Shown here: positions 21,271 through 30,349 of the stretch, piece after piece
Numbering within the stretch: the first letter of the stretch is position 1
Layout of the letters: the number at the start of each line of letters is the position of its first letter
NCBI GenBank assembly: GCA_946481315.1
Contig: CAMLMH010000015.1
Span: forward strand, 1 to 30,371
Length of the DNA stretch: 30,371 bases
Direction of reading: 5' to 3'
DNA from: an uncultured Bacteriovorax sp.
Lineage (GTDB): Bacteria > Bdellovibrionota > Bacteriovoracia > Bacteriovoracales > Bacteriovoracaceae
The notes under the pieces: generated by a model
Databases searched by the model: none
What the model was told of the DNA's origin: nothing
The model's input: the letters and a program-made list of their open reading frames with translations, nothing else
Position numbers and translations under genes: made by a program

Positions 21271-23052
21271 TCAGACCTCAAAAACCATCTTGTCCCGTTT
21301 CCGCGCCAGACGGCAGACAGCATTGATGAGTCCTACATGGCTATAGGTCTGAGGAAAATTCCCCCACTGCCCGCCATCTTCAGAACTGATATCTTCGCTC
21401 AAAAGGCCGAGATGATTACTATGCTGAATAATGTTTTTTAAACAGGCCTGAGCTTCATCCAGATATCCCAGACAAATCAACGCTTCAATATACCAATAAC
21501 TGCAGATAAGAAAGGTAGCATGGGTATCACCAAAATCATCATGCCGGCGATAACGATAAATCATCCCTTCAGGACTGATGAGTTCAGAGCGAAGTCTTTC
21601 AAAATATGCATGCGTCCGCGGATCAGCAGCATCCAGATAATTCATATTAATTAACAAAAATCCAGTAGCATCAAAATGAGAAAGGGTCTGATCGGCGAGA
21701 TAAGATTTGGTCACAGGGTCATAACATTTTTCAATATTCTCGGCAGATAAATCAATAATCTTCTGAGCAAGTTGTTTGAGGTCTTCATCGTGATAGTAAT
21801 CAGCGATTTTGTACCCGGCCTTGGCCCCGGCCCAATGAAAAATATAGGTGCCAAGATGTTTTTCCTGTCGCCCCCGCAGCTCCCAAGTTCCGGCATCGGG
21901 AAGATCCATAACTCTTTCAATACTGCGTAGAAGATCAACAATGAGTTTTTTATCCACCACCTGCTCAAGGTGAATAATCCGTTCATCAGTATAGAGTGGA
22001 AGTAGACTTAAAATAACCTGTCCATAGGAATCAAACTGTTTTTGATAATAAGCCGCATTTCCAATGCGCACGGGGCGATTTCCCATGAATCCATCCAGAT
22101 CTACAATTTTTTCCACGATCTCCGGCTCTCCATTAATCCTGTACATGGGCTGAAGATGATCCAGATCTCCCAGCACATTATGGATAAAATGCAGATAGCG
22201 CTCTACTTCCTCGAAATGCCCGAGACTATTTAGTGCGGCCAGAGAAAAATAAGAATCTCTCAGCCAGCAATACCGGTAATCCCAATTACGACCGCTGCCA
22301 GGATACTCCGGCAGTGACGTTGTACCGGAAGCGATGATAGCACCAGTGTCTTCATACTGATGAAGCTTAATGGTGATTGAAGAACGTATCAATTCTTTCT
22401 GAAAAAGATTGGGAATAAAGGTTTCTTTTACCCATCTTCTCCAATAATCCTTAGTGCGGTAAAAAAATTCCTCATACGTTTCGCGTATAGGGGCAGTGAA
22501 AGGTTCTCCCTCGGTAAAAAGAAAATAAAGGTCCTCACTCAATAAAAAAGAGCGCTGTTCAATCAGGTATGTTTTGATGGCATTCGTGGTTAGCCGCAGA
22601 GGAATATGCAGGCCATTATAGTTAATATGATTGCTTCCGGTGTGGACTTCGGGAATGAGAGTTCCGTAATCCCCTCTTGGTTCACAAATCACTTTTATCC
22701 TGGGATGACCGGCAATGCGTTTTATTTTTCGAAAAAATTGTAATGGTTTATGATAACGGTGATGAACATAAAAACGTGGAGCAAAATCAATGACGTCAAA
22801 CTCACCGTCCTCACAATAAAAACTCGTTACCAAAATAGCAGTATTTTCCAGATAACGTTGTTTAGAAGAAACCAGTTTGTCGGGAACAATTTTAAATTCT
22901 CCGCCTCTTTTTTCATCAACTAGTGATCCAAAAACAAAACTGGAATCCATCATCGGCCAGCACATCCAGCATAATGAACTATCGTCCCGCACATAAGCGA
23001 GGTAATTACAATTTCCGACCAATCCCATGTTGTAACGATGAGCCTTTTTCAC
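21271..23052 (-). CDS. Glycoside hydrolase family 15 protein (trehalase or glucoamylase-like)
   Basis: The 593-residue cytoplasmic protein has the N-terminal GH15-associated domain (MGLVGNCNYLAYVRDDSSLCW) and an (alpha/alpha)6 barrel. It shows GSGRNWDYRYCWLRDS at about 253-267, PDAGTWELRG with the likely general acid Glu391, and LLSEDISSEDGGQWGNFPQTYSHVGL with the likely base near Glu553. GH15 covers glucoamylases and bacterial trehalases; the OtsA-OtsB fusion divergent to it makes trehalase or trehalose-linked glucan turnover attractive. The GTG start has a GAAGAGG directly touching it, an unusually tight spacing; ATG at 23028 is an alternative. Confidence 0.9.
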   Translation of the reverse strand: MKKAHRYNMGLVGNCNYLAYVRDDSSLCWMCWPMMDSSFVFGSLVDEKRGGEFKIVPDKLVSSKQRYLENTAILVTSFYCEDGEFDVIDFAPRFYVHHRYHKPLQFFRKIKRIAGHPRIKVICEPRGDYGTLIPEVHTGSNHINYNGLHIPLRLTTNAIKTYLIEQRSFLLSEDLYFLFTEGEPFTAPIRETYEEFFYRTKDYWRRWVKETFIPNLFQKELIRSSITIKLHQYEDTGAIIASGTTSLPEYPGSGRNWDYRYCWLRDSYFSLAALNSLGHFEEVERYLHFIHNVLGDLDHLQPMYRINGEPEIVEKIVDLDGFMGNRPVRIGNAAYYQKQFDSYGQVILSLLPLYTDERIIHLEQVVDKKLIVDLLRSIERVMDLPDAGTWELRGRQEKHLGTYIFHWAGAKAGYKIADYYHDEDLKQLAQKIIDLSAENIEKCYDPVTKSYLADQTLSHFDATGFLLINMNYLDAADPRTHAYFERLRSELISPEGMIYRYRRHDDFGDTHATFLICSYWYIEALICLGYLDEAQACLKNIIQHSNHLGLLSEDISSEDGGQWGNFPQTYSHVGLINAVCRLARKRDKMVFEV

Positions 23053-23127
23053 CTCTTCATTTTAAATTAAGATCGCCCTCGATGAAAATGGAATTCATCA
23101 CTTTTTTTCTTAACAACAGGTGGTAAT

Positions 23128-25317
23128 ATGTCTCGTTGCCTCTTAGTCAGTAATCGTCTTCCTCTAACGTACAATGATAAAACCCATGAATTCAAACCTT
23201 CATCAGGTGGACTTGTCTCAGCAATAAAAGGGCTGGACGCTGCTGTTATTGGTCATCAGTTCGAGTGGATGGGAATAATGACAGATGATGTAGAACCAGA
23301 AAAAATTGAGCAATTAAAAATCACGGCCTTCGGTGACTTCAAATGTCATCCTATTGTTGTCCCCAAAGAATCTTATCATTATTACTACAATTGTTTTTGT
23401 AATAATGTGATCTGGCCATTGTTTCACTATGAAAGCTCGCTTGTTGATCACACTGAACAGGGTTGGAAATGTTACCAGGAAATCAATACCCGCGTGGCCG
23501 AAGAAATCATCCGCATCGCTCATGAAGATGATATCATATGGGTTCATGATTTTCATTTCTTTCTTGTACCTGGATTGATTAAAGAAAAAAGGCCCGATTT
23601 AAAAATTGGTTTTTTTCTGCATATTCCTTTTCCAAGCTCGGAAATTTTCAGGGAACTTCCTCAGCGAAAAGAAATTATAAAGTCACTCGCTCTTTGCGAC
23701 CTGGTAGGCTTTCACGATTTATCTTACATGAATCATTTCCGCAGCAGTCTGCAGAGAATTCTGGGCGAATGCGAACTGGATCTGAACGAACGTAAATGGG
23801 GGGTCTATCCAATCTCTATCGATACAGACCATTTTATGTCTCTAACTGAAAAAGATGAAACAAAATCGTTTGTTTTAAAGTATCAGGCGACAAAAAAAGA
23901 CATGCAATGGATTCTGGGTGTCGATCGACTCGATTACATCAAAGGACTGAAAATGAAATTGCAGGCCTTTCATGAATTTCTGCGCCGCTATCCTGACCAA
24001 AGAGAAAAAGTGCAGATGGTTCAGATTGTCATTCCTTCGCGAACAGATGTGCCGGAATATCAAAAACTAAAAGAACAGGTCGAGCAACTGGCCTCCAGTA
24101 TTAATGGTGAATTTGGTTCACCAACATACATGCCAGTGACTTACCTTTATCATTCTGTCTCCGACTACGAACTCTCTGCGCTCTATCAATTAAGCGATGT
24201 GATGCATATCGGTTCCCGTCGGGACGGAATGAATCTTGTGTGCCTGGAGTATGTTGTTTCTCAGCCAGATGAAAACCCCGGGACTTTACTGCTTTCAGAA
24301 TTTACCGGGGCCCACTCAACTATGAGTTATGCTCTCTCCATCAATCCCTGGAACGTAGAAGAGACCGCAGATAAAATAAAAGAAGCTCTGCAAAGACCAC
24401 TGCAACAACGAAAAGCGGAAATGCAGTCCATGAAAGATTTCCTGAAACGGTATACGGCCAGTGAGTGGGCCCGTTTTTTTCTAAGAGACCTGCTGCGAGA
24501 AGGCCATTCCACTAAAATGATCCATCTCTCTAAAGACGGACAGTTCAGCTGGATGCGGGATTTAAAAAATAAAAACATTCTTTTCTTCTGCGATTTTGAC
24601 GGAACTTTGACACCTATAAGTCCATTGCCAACAGCTGTTTCAATGCATGAAAAAACGAAAGAGCTTATCCAAGAAATTTCAGCAAAAAACAACTGTCAGT
24701 TTATCGTTGTAAGCGGCAGAGATAAAGATTATTTGCAGTCTCAATTTCTGGAGAAAGGATTGAACGTGGCAATTGGCGCCTGTCATGGGGCCTATGAATA
24801 CAGGCCGGAGCTCGGAGACTGGATAAATCTTGTTCCCCATGATTCTTCCAAATGGAAAGAAAGTGTCGTCGATGTTTTAAGAATGTACACTTCGCGGACT
24901 CCGGGAAGCTTCTTTGAAGATAAAGGGCATGCGGTTGCATGGCACTTTCGCAACTCTCCGCCGGACTTTGCCGAATTTCTGGCCAACAAACTCTACTTTG
25001 AACTGGAAGAAATTCTCCGTTCGCAGCCAGCTATGGTCATGAAAGGAAAAAAGGTCATTGAAGTGCGCTCCGTTCATGCCAATAAAGGATTGTTTGTTCA
25101 GCATTGGATTAAGAATGCACCTTTTACTCCGGACGTAGTCATTGCTTTGGGTGATGATACAACTGATGAAGATATGTTCAGGACGCTGGAGGAAGATAGT
25201 TCAGTCACTCCCTACTGCATAAGAATTGGTGTTGAAAAAACGCACGCGACTTATCTGATCAGAGATCAAAACAAAGTCAATCTCTTTCTCGATCAGCTGA
25301 AGAACTGTCTGCAGTAG
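23128..25317 (+). CDS. otsA: Bifunctional trehalose-6-phosphate synthase/phosphatase
   Basis: The 729-residue fusion joins a GT20 synthase and a HAD phosphatase. The synthase part (1 to about 470) has SNRLP, PSSGGLVSA, WVHDFHFFLVP, FFLHIPFPSSEIFR, GVDRLDYIKGL and RRDGMNLVCLEYV. It would make trehalose-6-phosphate from UDP-glucose and glucose-6-phosphate. The phosphatase part has CDFDGTLTP with Asp489 and Asp491, VVSGRDKDYL, and GDDTTDEDMF near 674, and would release trehalose. Such fusions are common in eukaryotes and found in some bacteria. AGGTGG precedes the ATG. It lies divergent to the GH15 gene with a 75-bp gap in which I see no sigma-54 site. Confidence 0.95.
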   Translation: MSRCLLVSNRLPLTYNDKTHEFKPSSGGLVSAIKGLDAAVIGHQFEWMGIMTDDVEPEKIEQLKITAFGDFKCHPIVVPKESYHYYYNCFCNNVIWPLFHYESSLVDHTEQGWKCYQEINTRVAEEIIRIAHEDDIIWVHDFHFFLVPGLIKEKRPDLKIGFFLHIPFPSSEIFRELPQRKEIIKSLALCDLVGFHDLSYMNHFRSSLQRILGECELDLNERKWGVYPISIDTDHFMSLTEKDETKSFVLKYQATKKDMQWILGVDRLDYIKGLKMKLQAFHEFLRRYPDQREKVQMVQIVIPSRTDVPEYQKLKEQVEQLASSINGEFGSPTYMPVTYLYHSVSDYELSALYQLSDVMHIGSRRDGMNLVCLEYVVSQPDENPGTLLLSEFTGAHSTMSYALSINPWNVEETADKIKEALQRPLQQRKAEMQSMKDFLKRYTASEWARFFLRDLLREGHSTKMIHLSKDGQFSWMRDLKNKNILFFCDFDGTLTPISPLPTAVSMHEKTKELIQEISAKNNCQFIVVSGRDKDYLQSQFLEKGLNVAIGACHGAYEYRPELGDWINLVPHDSSKWKESVVDVLRMYTSRTPGSFFEDKGHAVAWHFRNSPPDFAEFLANKLYFELEEILRSQPAMVMKGKKVIEVRSVHANKGLFVQHWIKNAPFTPDVVIALGDDTTDEDMFRTLEEDSSVTPYCIRIGVEKTHATYLIRDQNKVNLFLDQLKNCLQ

Positions 25318-25827
25318 TTAAGGGCCGATAGCGGAGTTGTCGATTCGATTATAGATGAAGAGTCTTTTGATAATGCCTCCTGCATCTAGAGGCTCATCTC
25401 CGGCAAATTCATAATGCCGGTTAAATAAACTCTGTTCGGTCATCAACACAAACTTCTTTTCATCTGAGTTAGGAGATAATAATAGTCTGCGGGCATGCAG
25501 TTGCTCATTTTGCAACAACGTGAGAATAATATCACTCATTAACTTTCCGCCAATGCCGGCGATAAGCAGTGTGCCATTCACAGCAATTAAATCTTCTCCC
25601 CTTTGTTGATGTAATTGATAAGATTCACCGTTATAACCTTTCTTTTCTAGTTCCATCTGCAATCGCTGCATGATTTTGGGAACAGGATCTACAAAATGGA
25701 TAGTCCTGAATATTCCGGATGAAAGGGCGAGCATGCCGGCATGTCCGTGATCACAGCAGACATCCCAAAAATCTTCTTCGGGCAGGGCCTTTTTGACAAA
25801 TAATTTTATACGACTGGAAGTTTTCAC
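25318..25827 (-). CDS. TrmK-like class I SAM-dependent methyltransferase
   Basis: The 169-residue product has the SAM-binding start DVCCDHGHAGMLAL, an acidic end of strand 2 (IHFVDPVPKIM), and LLIAGIGGKLMSDIIL. These match the tRNA (adenine-22-N1) methyltransferase TrmK pattern (D.G.DHG..., AG(M/I)GG.L...IL). It is shorter than Bacillus TrmK, lacking most of the C-terminal coiled coil, so the substrate is uncertain. It begins with GTG and has a poor ribosome-binding site. Its stop codon abuts that of the trehalose gene. Confidence 0.78.
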   Translation of the reverse strand: MKTSSRIKLFVKKALPEEDFWDVCCDHGHAGMLALSSGIFRTIHFVDPVPKIMQRLQMELEKKGYNGESYQLHQQRGEDLIAVNGTLLIAGIGGKLMSDIILTLLQNEQLHARRLLLSPNSDEKKFVLMTEQSLFNRHYEFAGDEPLDAGGIIKRLFIYNRIDNSAIGP

Positions 25828-25854
25828 GTTGTATGGCTATAATGAATGAGTTCT

Positions 25855-26130
25855 ATGAAATATCTGGTTTCACTTTTTATATTGCTCAATATTTTCCTTT
25901 CTGTCATTCCTAATGAAGAATGCCGTGACTTTTTTTGTCACTCAAATACTGAAACCAGTGAATCCCATTGTGAAAATTGTCAGTTCTTAGTTTCTGATCC
26001 ATCCATATCTGAGATTATTCATCCTGAAATCATTTTTGAGACTAAAGTTTTTTCTGGCAGCTTTGCCATCTCCTACTTCGATTCAGGTTTTCTCCAATCC
26101 ATTGACCGGCCTCCTATCCTTCTTTCCTGA
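25855..26130 (+). CDS. Small exported Cys-containing protein upstream of DsbB/DsbA
   Basis: The product (91 residues from the ATG at 25855; ATG at 25846 is in frame) has a hydrophobic leader MKYLVSLFILLNIFLSV. Four or five Cys follow closely (EECRDFFC, then SHCENCQ), including one CxxC. The rest is plain, ending in DRPPILLS. There is no clear ribosome-binding site; a TATAAT sits only a few bases upstream, so the message could be nearly leaderless. It precedes the DsbB and DsbA genes on the same strand by 40 bp and may be a substrate or accessory of that disulfide pair. No family was recognised. Confidence 0.6.
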   Translation: MKYLVSLFILLNIFLSVIPNEECRDFFCHSNTETSESHCENCQFLVSDPSISEIIHPEIIFETKVFSGSFAISYFDSGFLQSIDRPPILLS

Positions 26131-26170
26131 AAACCTTTTTTTGCCCTAAAAATTTACTAAGGAATGGGAC

Positions 26171-26593
26171 GTGAAACAAACTCATATTTATCTGTCATGG
26201 CTGGTTGCCTCTGTGGCAACTGCAGGAAGTTTATATTTCAGCAATATTATGAATTATCCGCCATGTTCGCTTTGCTGGTGGCAGCGGATTTTTATGTATC
26301 CACTGGCCATTTTATTTGCGGTCGCCTTTATAAAACGTGATCCACGTGTGAGCTGGTATTCGACTCCTCTGATAATCTTTGGCTGGGTCTTTGCTGTTTA
26401 CCACAATCTGATTTATTACAAGATTCTGGATAAACCCATAGTCCCTTGTTCTTCTGGAGTCAGTTGCTCTTCCGTGCAGGTGGAACTCCTGGGTTTCATC
26501 ACTATTCCGCTCATGTCACTCACCGCATTTACCATTTTAGGAATTATTCACATTATTCATTTCGCTCAATCTTCAAGGACTAAACAATCATGA
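26171..26593 (+). CDS. DsbB/BdbC-family disulfide oxidoreductase
   Basis: The 140-residue protein has four transmembrane helices. The first redox pair is PCSLCWWQR (Cys32, Cys35) and the second periplasmic pair is PCSSGVSC (Cys93, Cys99), matching the BdbC/DsbB quinone-linked oxidase. It would reoxidise the DsbA-like protein encoded next, whose ATG overlaps its stop by 4 bp. Translation starts at GTG after AAGGA. At 140 residues it has the compact BdbC size. Confidence 0.92.
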   Translation: MKQTHIYLSWLVASVATAGSLYFSNIMNYPPCSLCWWQRIFMYPLAILFAVAFIKRDPRVSWYSTPLIIFGWVFAVYHNLIYYKILDKPIVPCSSGVSCSSVQVELLGFITIPLMSLTAFTILGIIHIIHFAQSSRTKQS

Positions 26594-27240
26594 AAAAAGA
26601 AACAAAAATTCTCATTGCCTCCGTGGCCGTCATTTTGATTTCCATTATTGCACTTTACTTTAAATCTGCGGCTGACAAAAAAGCTCAAGCAGACACCAGC
26701 TCAGCCCAACAAAACCTGGTGCGCGATTTTAATCACCGCACAGGTCCGGCCAATGCCAAAGTTAAAATCGTTGAGTTCTACGATCCGGAGTGTGAGGCCT
26801 GTGCCGCATTTTTTCCTTACGTCAAAGAGATTTTGGAACAATACCCTAATGATATTGAGCTAACAGTTCGCTATGCTCTCTACCATGGGAATTCTACTCC
26901 TGCGGCCAAAGCAACTGAAGCAGCGGGACGCCAGGGAAAATACTGGGAATACCAAAAAATACTGTTTGAAACTCAAGGGCAATGGTCGCACCGATCGAAT
27001 GTACCTATGGATCTCTTCGAAGGATACGCCACGAACCTGGGTTTAAATCTGGAGCAGTTTAGAAAAGATATGAACGATCCGACTATCGGAAGTCTTTTGG
27101 CCATCGACGTAGCAGACGGTCAGTCCATAGGTGTGCAGGGAACACCAACCTTTTTTATCAATGGTGTTAAACTTGATCCTCTTCATCCGAATAATTTCCG
27201 GGAGAGAATCGAGTCCATTATCAAAGGTGAGTCAAATTAA
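26590..27240 (+). CDS. DsbA/BdbD-like thiol oxidoreductase, membrane-anchored
   Basis: The 216-residue protein has an N-terminal anchor or uncleaved signal (about 7-24) and a DsbA-type thioredoxin fold. Its active site is CEAC (Cys68, Cys71) in VEFYDPECEAC, with a cis-Pro loop in GVQGTPTFFING. It should oxidise cysteines in exported proteins and pass electrons to the upstream DsbB-like protein. Several exported Cys-rich proteins in this window are possible clients. Its stop codon abuts the convergent transporter gene. Confidence 0.92.
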   Translation: MKKETKILIASVAVILISIIALYFKSAADKKAQADTSSAQQNLVRDFNHRTGPANAKVKIVEFYDPECEACAAFFPYVKEILEQYPNDIELTVRYALYHGNSTPAAKATEAAGRQGKYWEYQKILFETQGQWSHRSNVPMDLFEGYATNLGLNLEQFRKDMNDPTIGSLLAIDVADGQSIGVQGTPTFFINGVKLDPLHPNNFRERIESIIKGESN

Positions 27241-27861
27241 TTAACTTAGTTTTAATTCCGCACTCGCCACTTTCAGGACTTTCCAGGAAGAATGAACGGC
27301 GAGTGTGGCCATAAACAGCGCCACAATAAGATCCGGCCATTTATTACCCAAAAAATAAACTCCCGCTGAAGCAAGAACAACGGCAATGTTGCCGATAGCA
27401 TCGTTACGAGAACACAGCCACACTGATTGCATATTGCTGTCTCCTCCCCTGAATTTATACAGCAAGTAAGCAACTGAAGCATTTACTGCTAAAGCAAGGC
27501 TTCCGACCCAGCTCATGGTGAAAGAGTGCGGGAGTTCCGGGGACTGAAAGCGAATGATGGCCTCAACCAGAACCCACATCCCGAATCCAAACATGGAGGC
27601 AGCTTTTAACAGTGAAATTTTTGCTCTGGTTTCAATGGCCGAATTAATAACAAAAAGAGTTGCGAAATAATTGGCACTGTCGCCTAGAAAGTCTATGGCA
27701 TCGGCCTTAAGTGAAAGCGAATGCGCCAGCGTTCCGAAGAGTATTTCCACGAAAAACATAGCGATATTAAGAATCAGTGCAATCCACAAAACACGCTTAA
27801 AACTTGCGCTCGTTTTAGCTAGTTCTACACTACACACATTGTTACAGCAGCTTTCCCCCAT
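27241..27861 (-). CDS. Short cation diffusion facilitator (CDF) family transporter
   Basis: The 206-residue protein has five to six helices, a Cys-rich N-terminus (CCNNVC, residues 5-10), and the CDF helix-2 motif LKADAIDFLGDSANY with Asp57 and Asp61. In helix 5 it reads LCSRNDAIGN, where the usual HxxxD pair is replaced by CxxxD. The C-terminal cytoplasmic domain of typical CDF proteins is absent. It probably exports a divalent metal; the altered site makes the metal uncertain. GAGGG precedes the ATG. Confidence 0.82.
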   Translation of the reverse strand: MGESCCNNVCSVELAKTSASFKRVLWIALILNIAMFFVEILFGTLAHSLSLKADAIDFLGDSANYFATLFVINSAIETRAKISLLKAASMFGFGMWVLVEAIIRFQSPELPHSFTMSWVGSLALAVNASVAYLLYKFRGGDSNMQSVWLCSRNDAIGNIAVVLASAGVYFLGNKWPDLIVALFMATLAVHSSWKVLKVASAELKLS

Positions 27862-28025
27862 ATGACCCTCTGATGAAAATTCTCTCTCTTAGTATATGAC
27901 AAGACACTTCTTTAAGTAACGTTAAACAAATCTTTATATAAAAACCATATAAATTTCGCACGCATAAATAGATTTGTCAGGCACTTTTTTTTATTTTTTC
28001 CATCGGGTCTTGGGCAGGAGTGTTT

Positions 28026-29145
28026 ATGAACAAGACAGTCTTAAGAGGGATTGCTTCGATTTGGGTCGGTCTTCACCACGCGGTCATGGGTCTTCATCAT
28101 TTTAATCTCTATTCGATGAAGACCTTGAGTGTCGTGGCCTATAAAGGATGGTTGGGGGTTGACCTCTTTTTTATTTTGAGCGGATTCATCCTTGCGTATT
28201 CTTATCAATACCGAATGAACTCATTCTCCTGGTCTTTGACTTTAGATTTTTTAATGGCCAGGATAGCGAGGGTTTTACCGGCCCATTTTTTTGTCATGCT
28301 GATAATGGCCTTTGCGGTATCAAGTGCGCTTTTTCTTGGTCTCTATAATGATTCGGCCGGAGTTTACACCACGAAAAATTTTTTAAACCAATTTTTTCTT
28401 CTGACAGGTACCGGACTCTTTTCACCTGATGGCTGGAATACTCCAACCTGGTCCATAGGATCAGAAATGATTGCTTATTTTTCTTTTCCTTTCCTCATTC
28501 TTTATTTCCGGAAGGTACGGTCTATTTCGAAAGTTGCGCTGTCCATGGCCGTTTTGTTTGCCCTTCTCCTTACAAGTTCCTGGCTGATAAATGACGGAAA
28601 AAAATTTATGTTCGTTTTTCATTTATCATCATTAAGAGTGTTGAGTGAGTTTTTTTTGGGCATGCTGCTCTTTCAACTCTCATTAAAACTTAAAAAACCA
28701 AAAAAAATAGCAGTTCCCTTAATTTTTTTGGGTCTGGCCGGAATTTTGATTCATCCTTTTTATCTTCAACACGCCTTTTTTGATTTCTGCTATCTGATCT
28801 ATTTTCTTATCCTCATTTTGGGTTGCGCCCAACTGGCCGGAAGAACCAGACTTCCCATTTTTCATATCTCGGGGAGATTTCCTATGGTTTTTATCTGATT
28901 CATTCGTTGGTCATTATCATACTCAATCAGGTATTAAAAAAAATCCAGTGCCTGAGGATCTATCATTCTTCTCGCTAGTTTTATTTTTGAGTGTTTCTCT
29001 GGCCTTTTCTGCTCTGATTTATGAGTCTATCGAAAAGCCTGCACGAAGTTACGTTTTAAAGAAATGGAAAGAATTAAAAAAGGCAATTGAGGTATGGTTT
29101 AAGAAACCCAGTCATGCTGAAAATGAACCTTCTCTTTTTTCGTGA
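28026..29145 (+). pseudogene. Acyltransferase 3 (OafA/YrhL-like) gene with two frameshifts
   Basis: The ATG at 28026 follows AGGAG. The first part reads as a polytopic acyltransferase-3 protein (LRGIASIWVGLHH, GVDLFFILSGFILAYS, WSIGSEM) and stops at 28898. The canonical continuation LGEISYGFYLIHS lies in a second frame from about 28869, and the tail (PVPEDLSFFSLVLF... YESIEKPARSY) lies in a third from about 28943. Adding one T to the T5 run at 28858-28862 and one A to the A8 run at 28936-28943 restores a single reading frame to the TGA at 29143. Such proteins acylate surface polysaccharides. Either the gene is recently broken, or both gaps are homopolymer sequencing errors. Its end overlaps the convergent SRAP gene by 47 bp. 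Confidence 0.85.
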
Positions 29146-29839
29146 GAACCTCATACATGGCCTTTTTACTGTGCCCTTCTGGACTCAGCCAGTTTTCAAT
29201 CTGATCCTGCAGAAGAAAAATAGGACAGCGGTCATGCCCCATTCGTTCAATTTCCGGTGGAGGACCATCGGTTATAATCGCAAAAGACTTAAAGGCAATA
29301 CTGCCATCTTTTGAAACCCACTCATCCCAAAGACATGGTGCCCACATAATCTCGCGATCCTCTGCCTTAAAAGCGATGAGTTTTGGTCTTCCGTCGGGCC
29401 CACGAACCCATTCGAAAAAGCGCACGAAAGGAACAACTCCGTGATTGCGCATAAAAAGCGGAATCCACGTCTGCCGTGACTCGAGAGAATCAATCCGTGC
29501 ATTGAACACATTATACTTTGCCGGCACTTCTTCTCTTGAATCCCGCGGACGCACCCGATAGCGCATCGGTTTCATCACTCGCTCGTCACCGTCCTGAACT
29601 ATGATATTGGTAAAATAGTTGGAAAACAGGCGATTATCGTCGGCCGGAACTTTAAACGGAAGAATCTTTTTTTGGGGATGAGGCTTTAAACCCAGCTGAA
29701 GGCAAAAATCTGTCTGATTGCGCTCGTGTTGCATGCGAAAGAGAGTATCGAGTAATTCCCGCTCCCGCGGAGCAATCATGGCACCAAAATAATCTGATAA
29801 CTTACTGATATTTTTATCAATTTCAATTGAAAAACAGAT
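29099..29839 (-). CDS. SRAP-domain protein (HMCES/YedK abasic-site shield), probable ATC start
   Basis: SRAP proteins crosslink to abasic sites in single-stranded DNA through Cys2. Here GGAGG (29845-29849) lies 5 nt before an ATC codon at 29839, followed directly by TGT, so initiation at ATC would give Met-Cys-Phe-Ser. The only standard alternative, GTG at 29851, lies upstream of that GGAGG, has no ribosome-binding site and would put the Cys at position 6, where it could not act as an N-terminal nucleophile. Other family residues are present: FNARIDSL (Asn, Arg), VRFFEW (catalytic Glu) and MGHDRCPIFL (catalytic His). The length of 246 residues is normal. Confidence 0.82.
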   Translation of the reverse strand: MCFSIEIDKNISKLSDYFGAMIAPRERELLDTLFRMQHERNQTDFCLQLGLKPHPQKKILPFKVPADDNRLFSNYFTNIIVQDGDERVMKPMRYRVRPRDSREEVPAKYNVFNARIDSLESRQTWIPLFMRNHGVVPFVRFFEWVRGPDGRPKLIAFKAEDREIMWAPCLWDEWVSKDGSIAFKSFAIITDGPPPEIERMGHDRCPIFLLQDQIENWLSPEGHSKKAMYEVLTKKEKVHFQHDWVS

Positions 29840-29978
29840 AGTCGCCTCCACGATACAAGGGACACCACAAAATACCTTAACACACTTTAATTAAGGGCCT
29901 CTAAAAAAAATACCTGACCTCTTCAAAGAAACCATATTTAAGTTATAGTCCGGCGGATTTAAATACCGGAGGCCTTTT

Positions 29979-30317
29979 ATGAAGAACATTTTGTTACCTG
30001 TCGTCTTGCTTTTGTCGGTGCAGGCCGTTTCGGCCGGGAGTGTCTGTCGGGACCTCAACAGCTCTGAAAAACCTGAATTAAAAAAGAAGGCCTGTGAAGC
30101 GATTGCCAAACTCCATGAGAGAAGTTTTAAAGTGGATATTAACCGCTGCCAGGTAAAGGCCGTATTTAATCTTTGTGAGATCACGGACAATGGTTTCACC
30201 GATCTCAATCTGGAAGTCGACGGTGTGACTAACAATTTCGGACAGCCGTTTGTCTGTACGATGGATGTTTCGTCACGGGGTGAGATTGATAGTCCGGACT
30301 GTAATGCAAATTACTGA
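29979..30317 (+). CDS. Small exported Cys-containing protein
   Basis: The 112-residue product begins with a signal peptide (MKNILLPVVLLLSVQAVSA). The mature part of about 93 residues has six Cys (VCRDL, KACEA, RCQV, LCEIT, VCTMD, DCNAN), suggesting three disulfides. GGAGG lies 8 nt before the ATG, and a terminator follows. No family was recognised. The intergenic stretch 29852-29978 shows no clear promoter boxes. Confidence 0.78.
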   Translation: MKNILLPVVLLLSVQAVSAGSVCRDLNSSEKPELKKKACEAIAKLHERSFKVDINRCQVKAVFNLCEITDNGFTDLNLEVDGVTNNFGQPFVCTMDVSSRGEIDSPDCNANY

Positions 30318-30321
30318 AACT

Positions 30322-30349
30322 GCCCCACTTGTGTGGGGCTCACTTTTTT
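30322..30349 (+). terminator. Intrinsic terminator
   Basis: GCCCCAC / GTGGGGC with a TTGT loop is followed by TCAC and six T. It lies 5 bp after the stop codon of the small exported protein gene. Confidence 0.88.
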
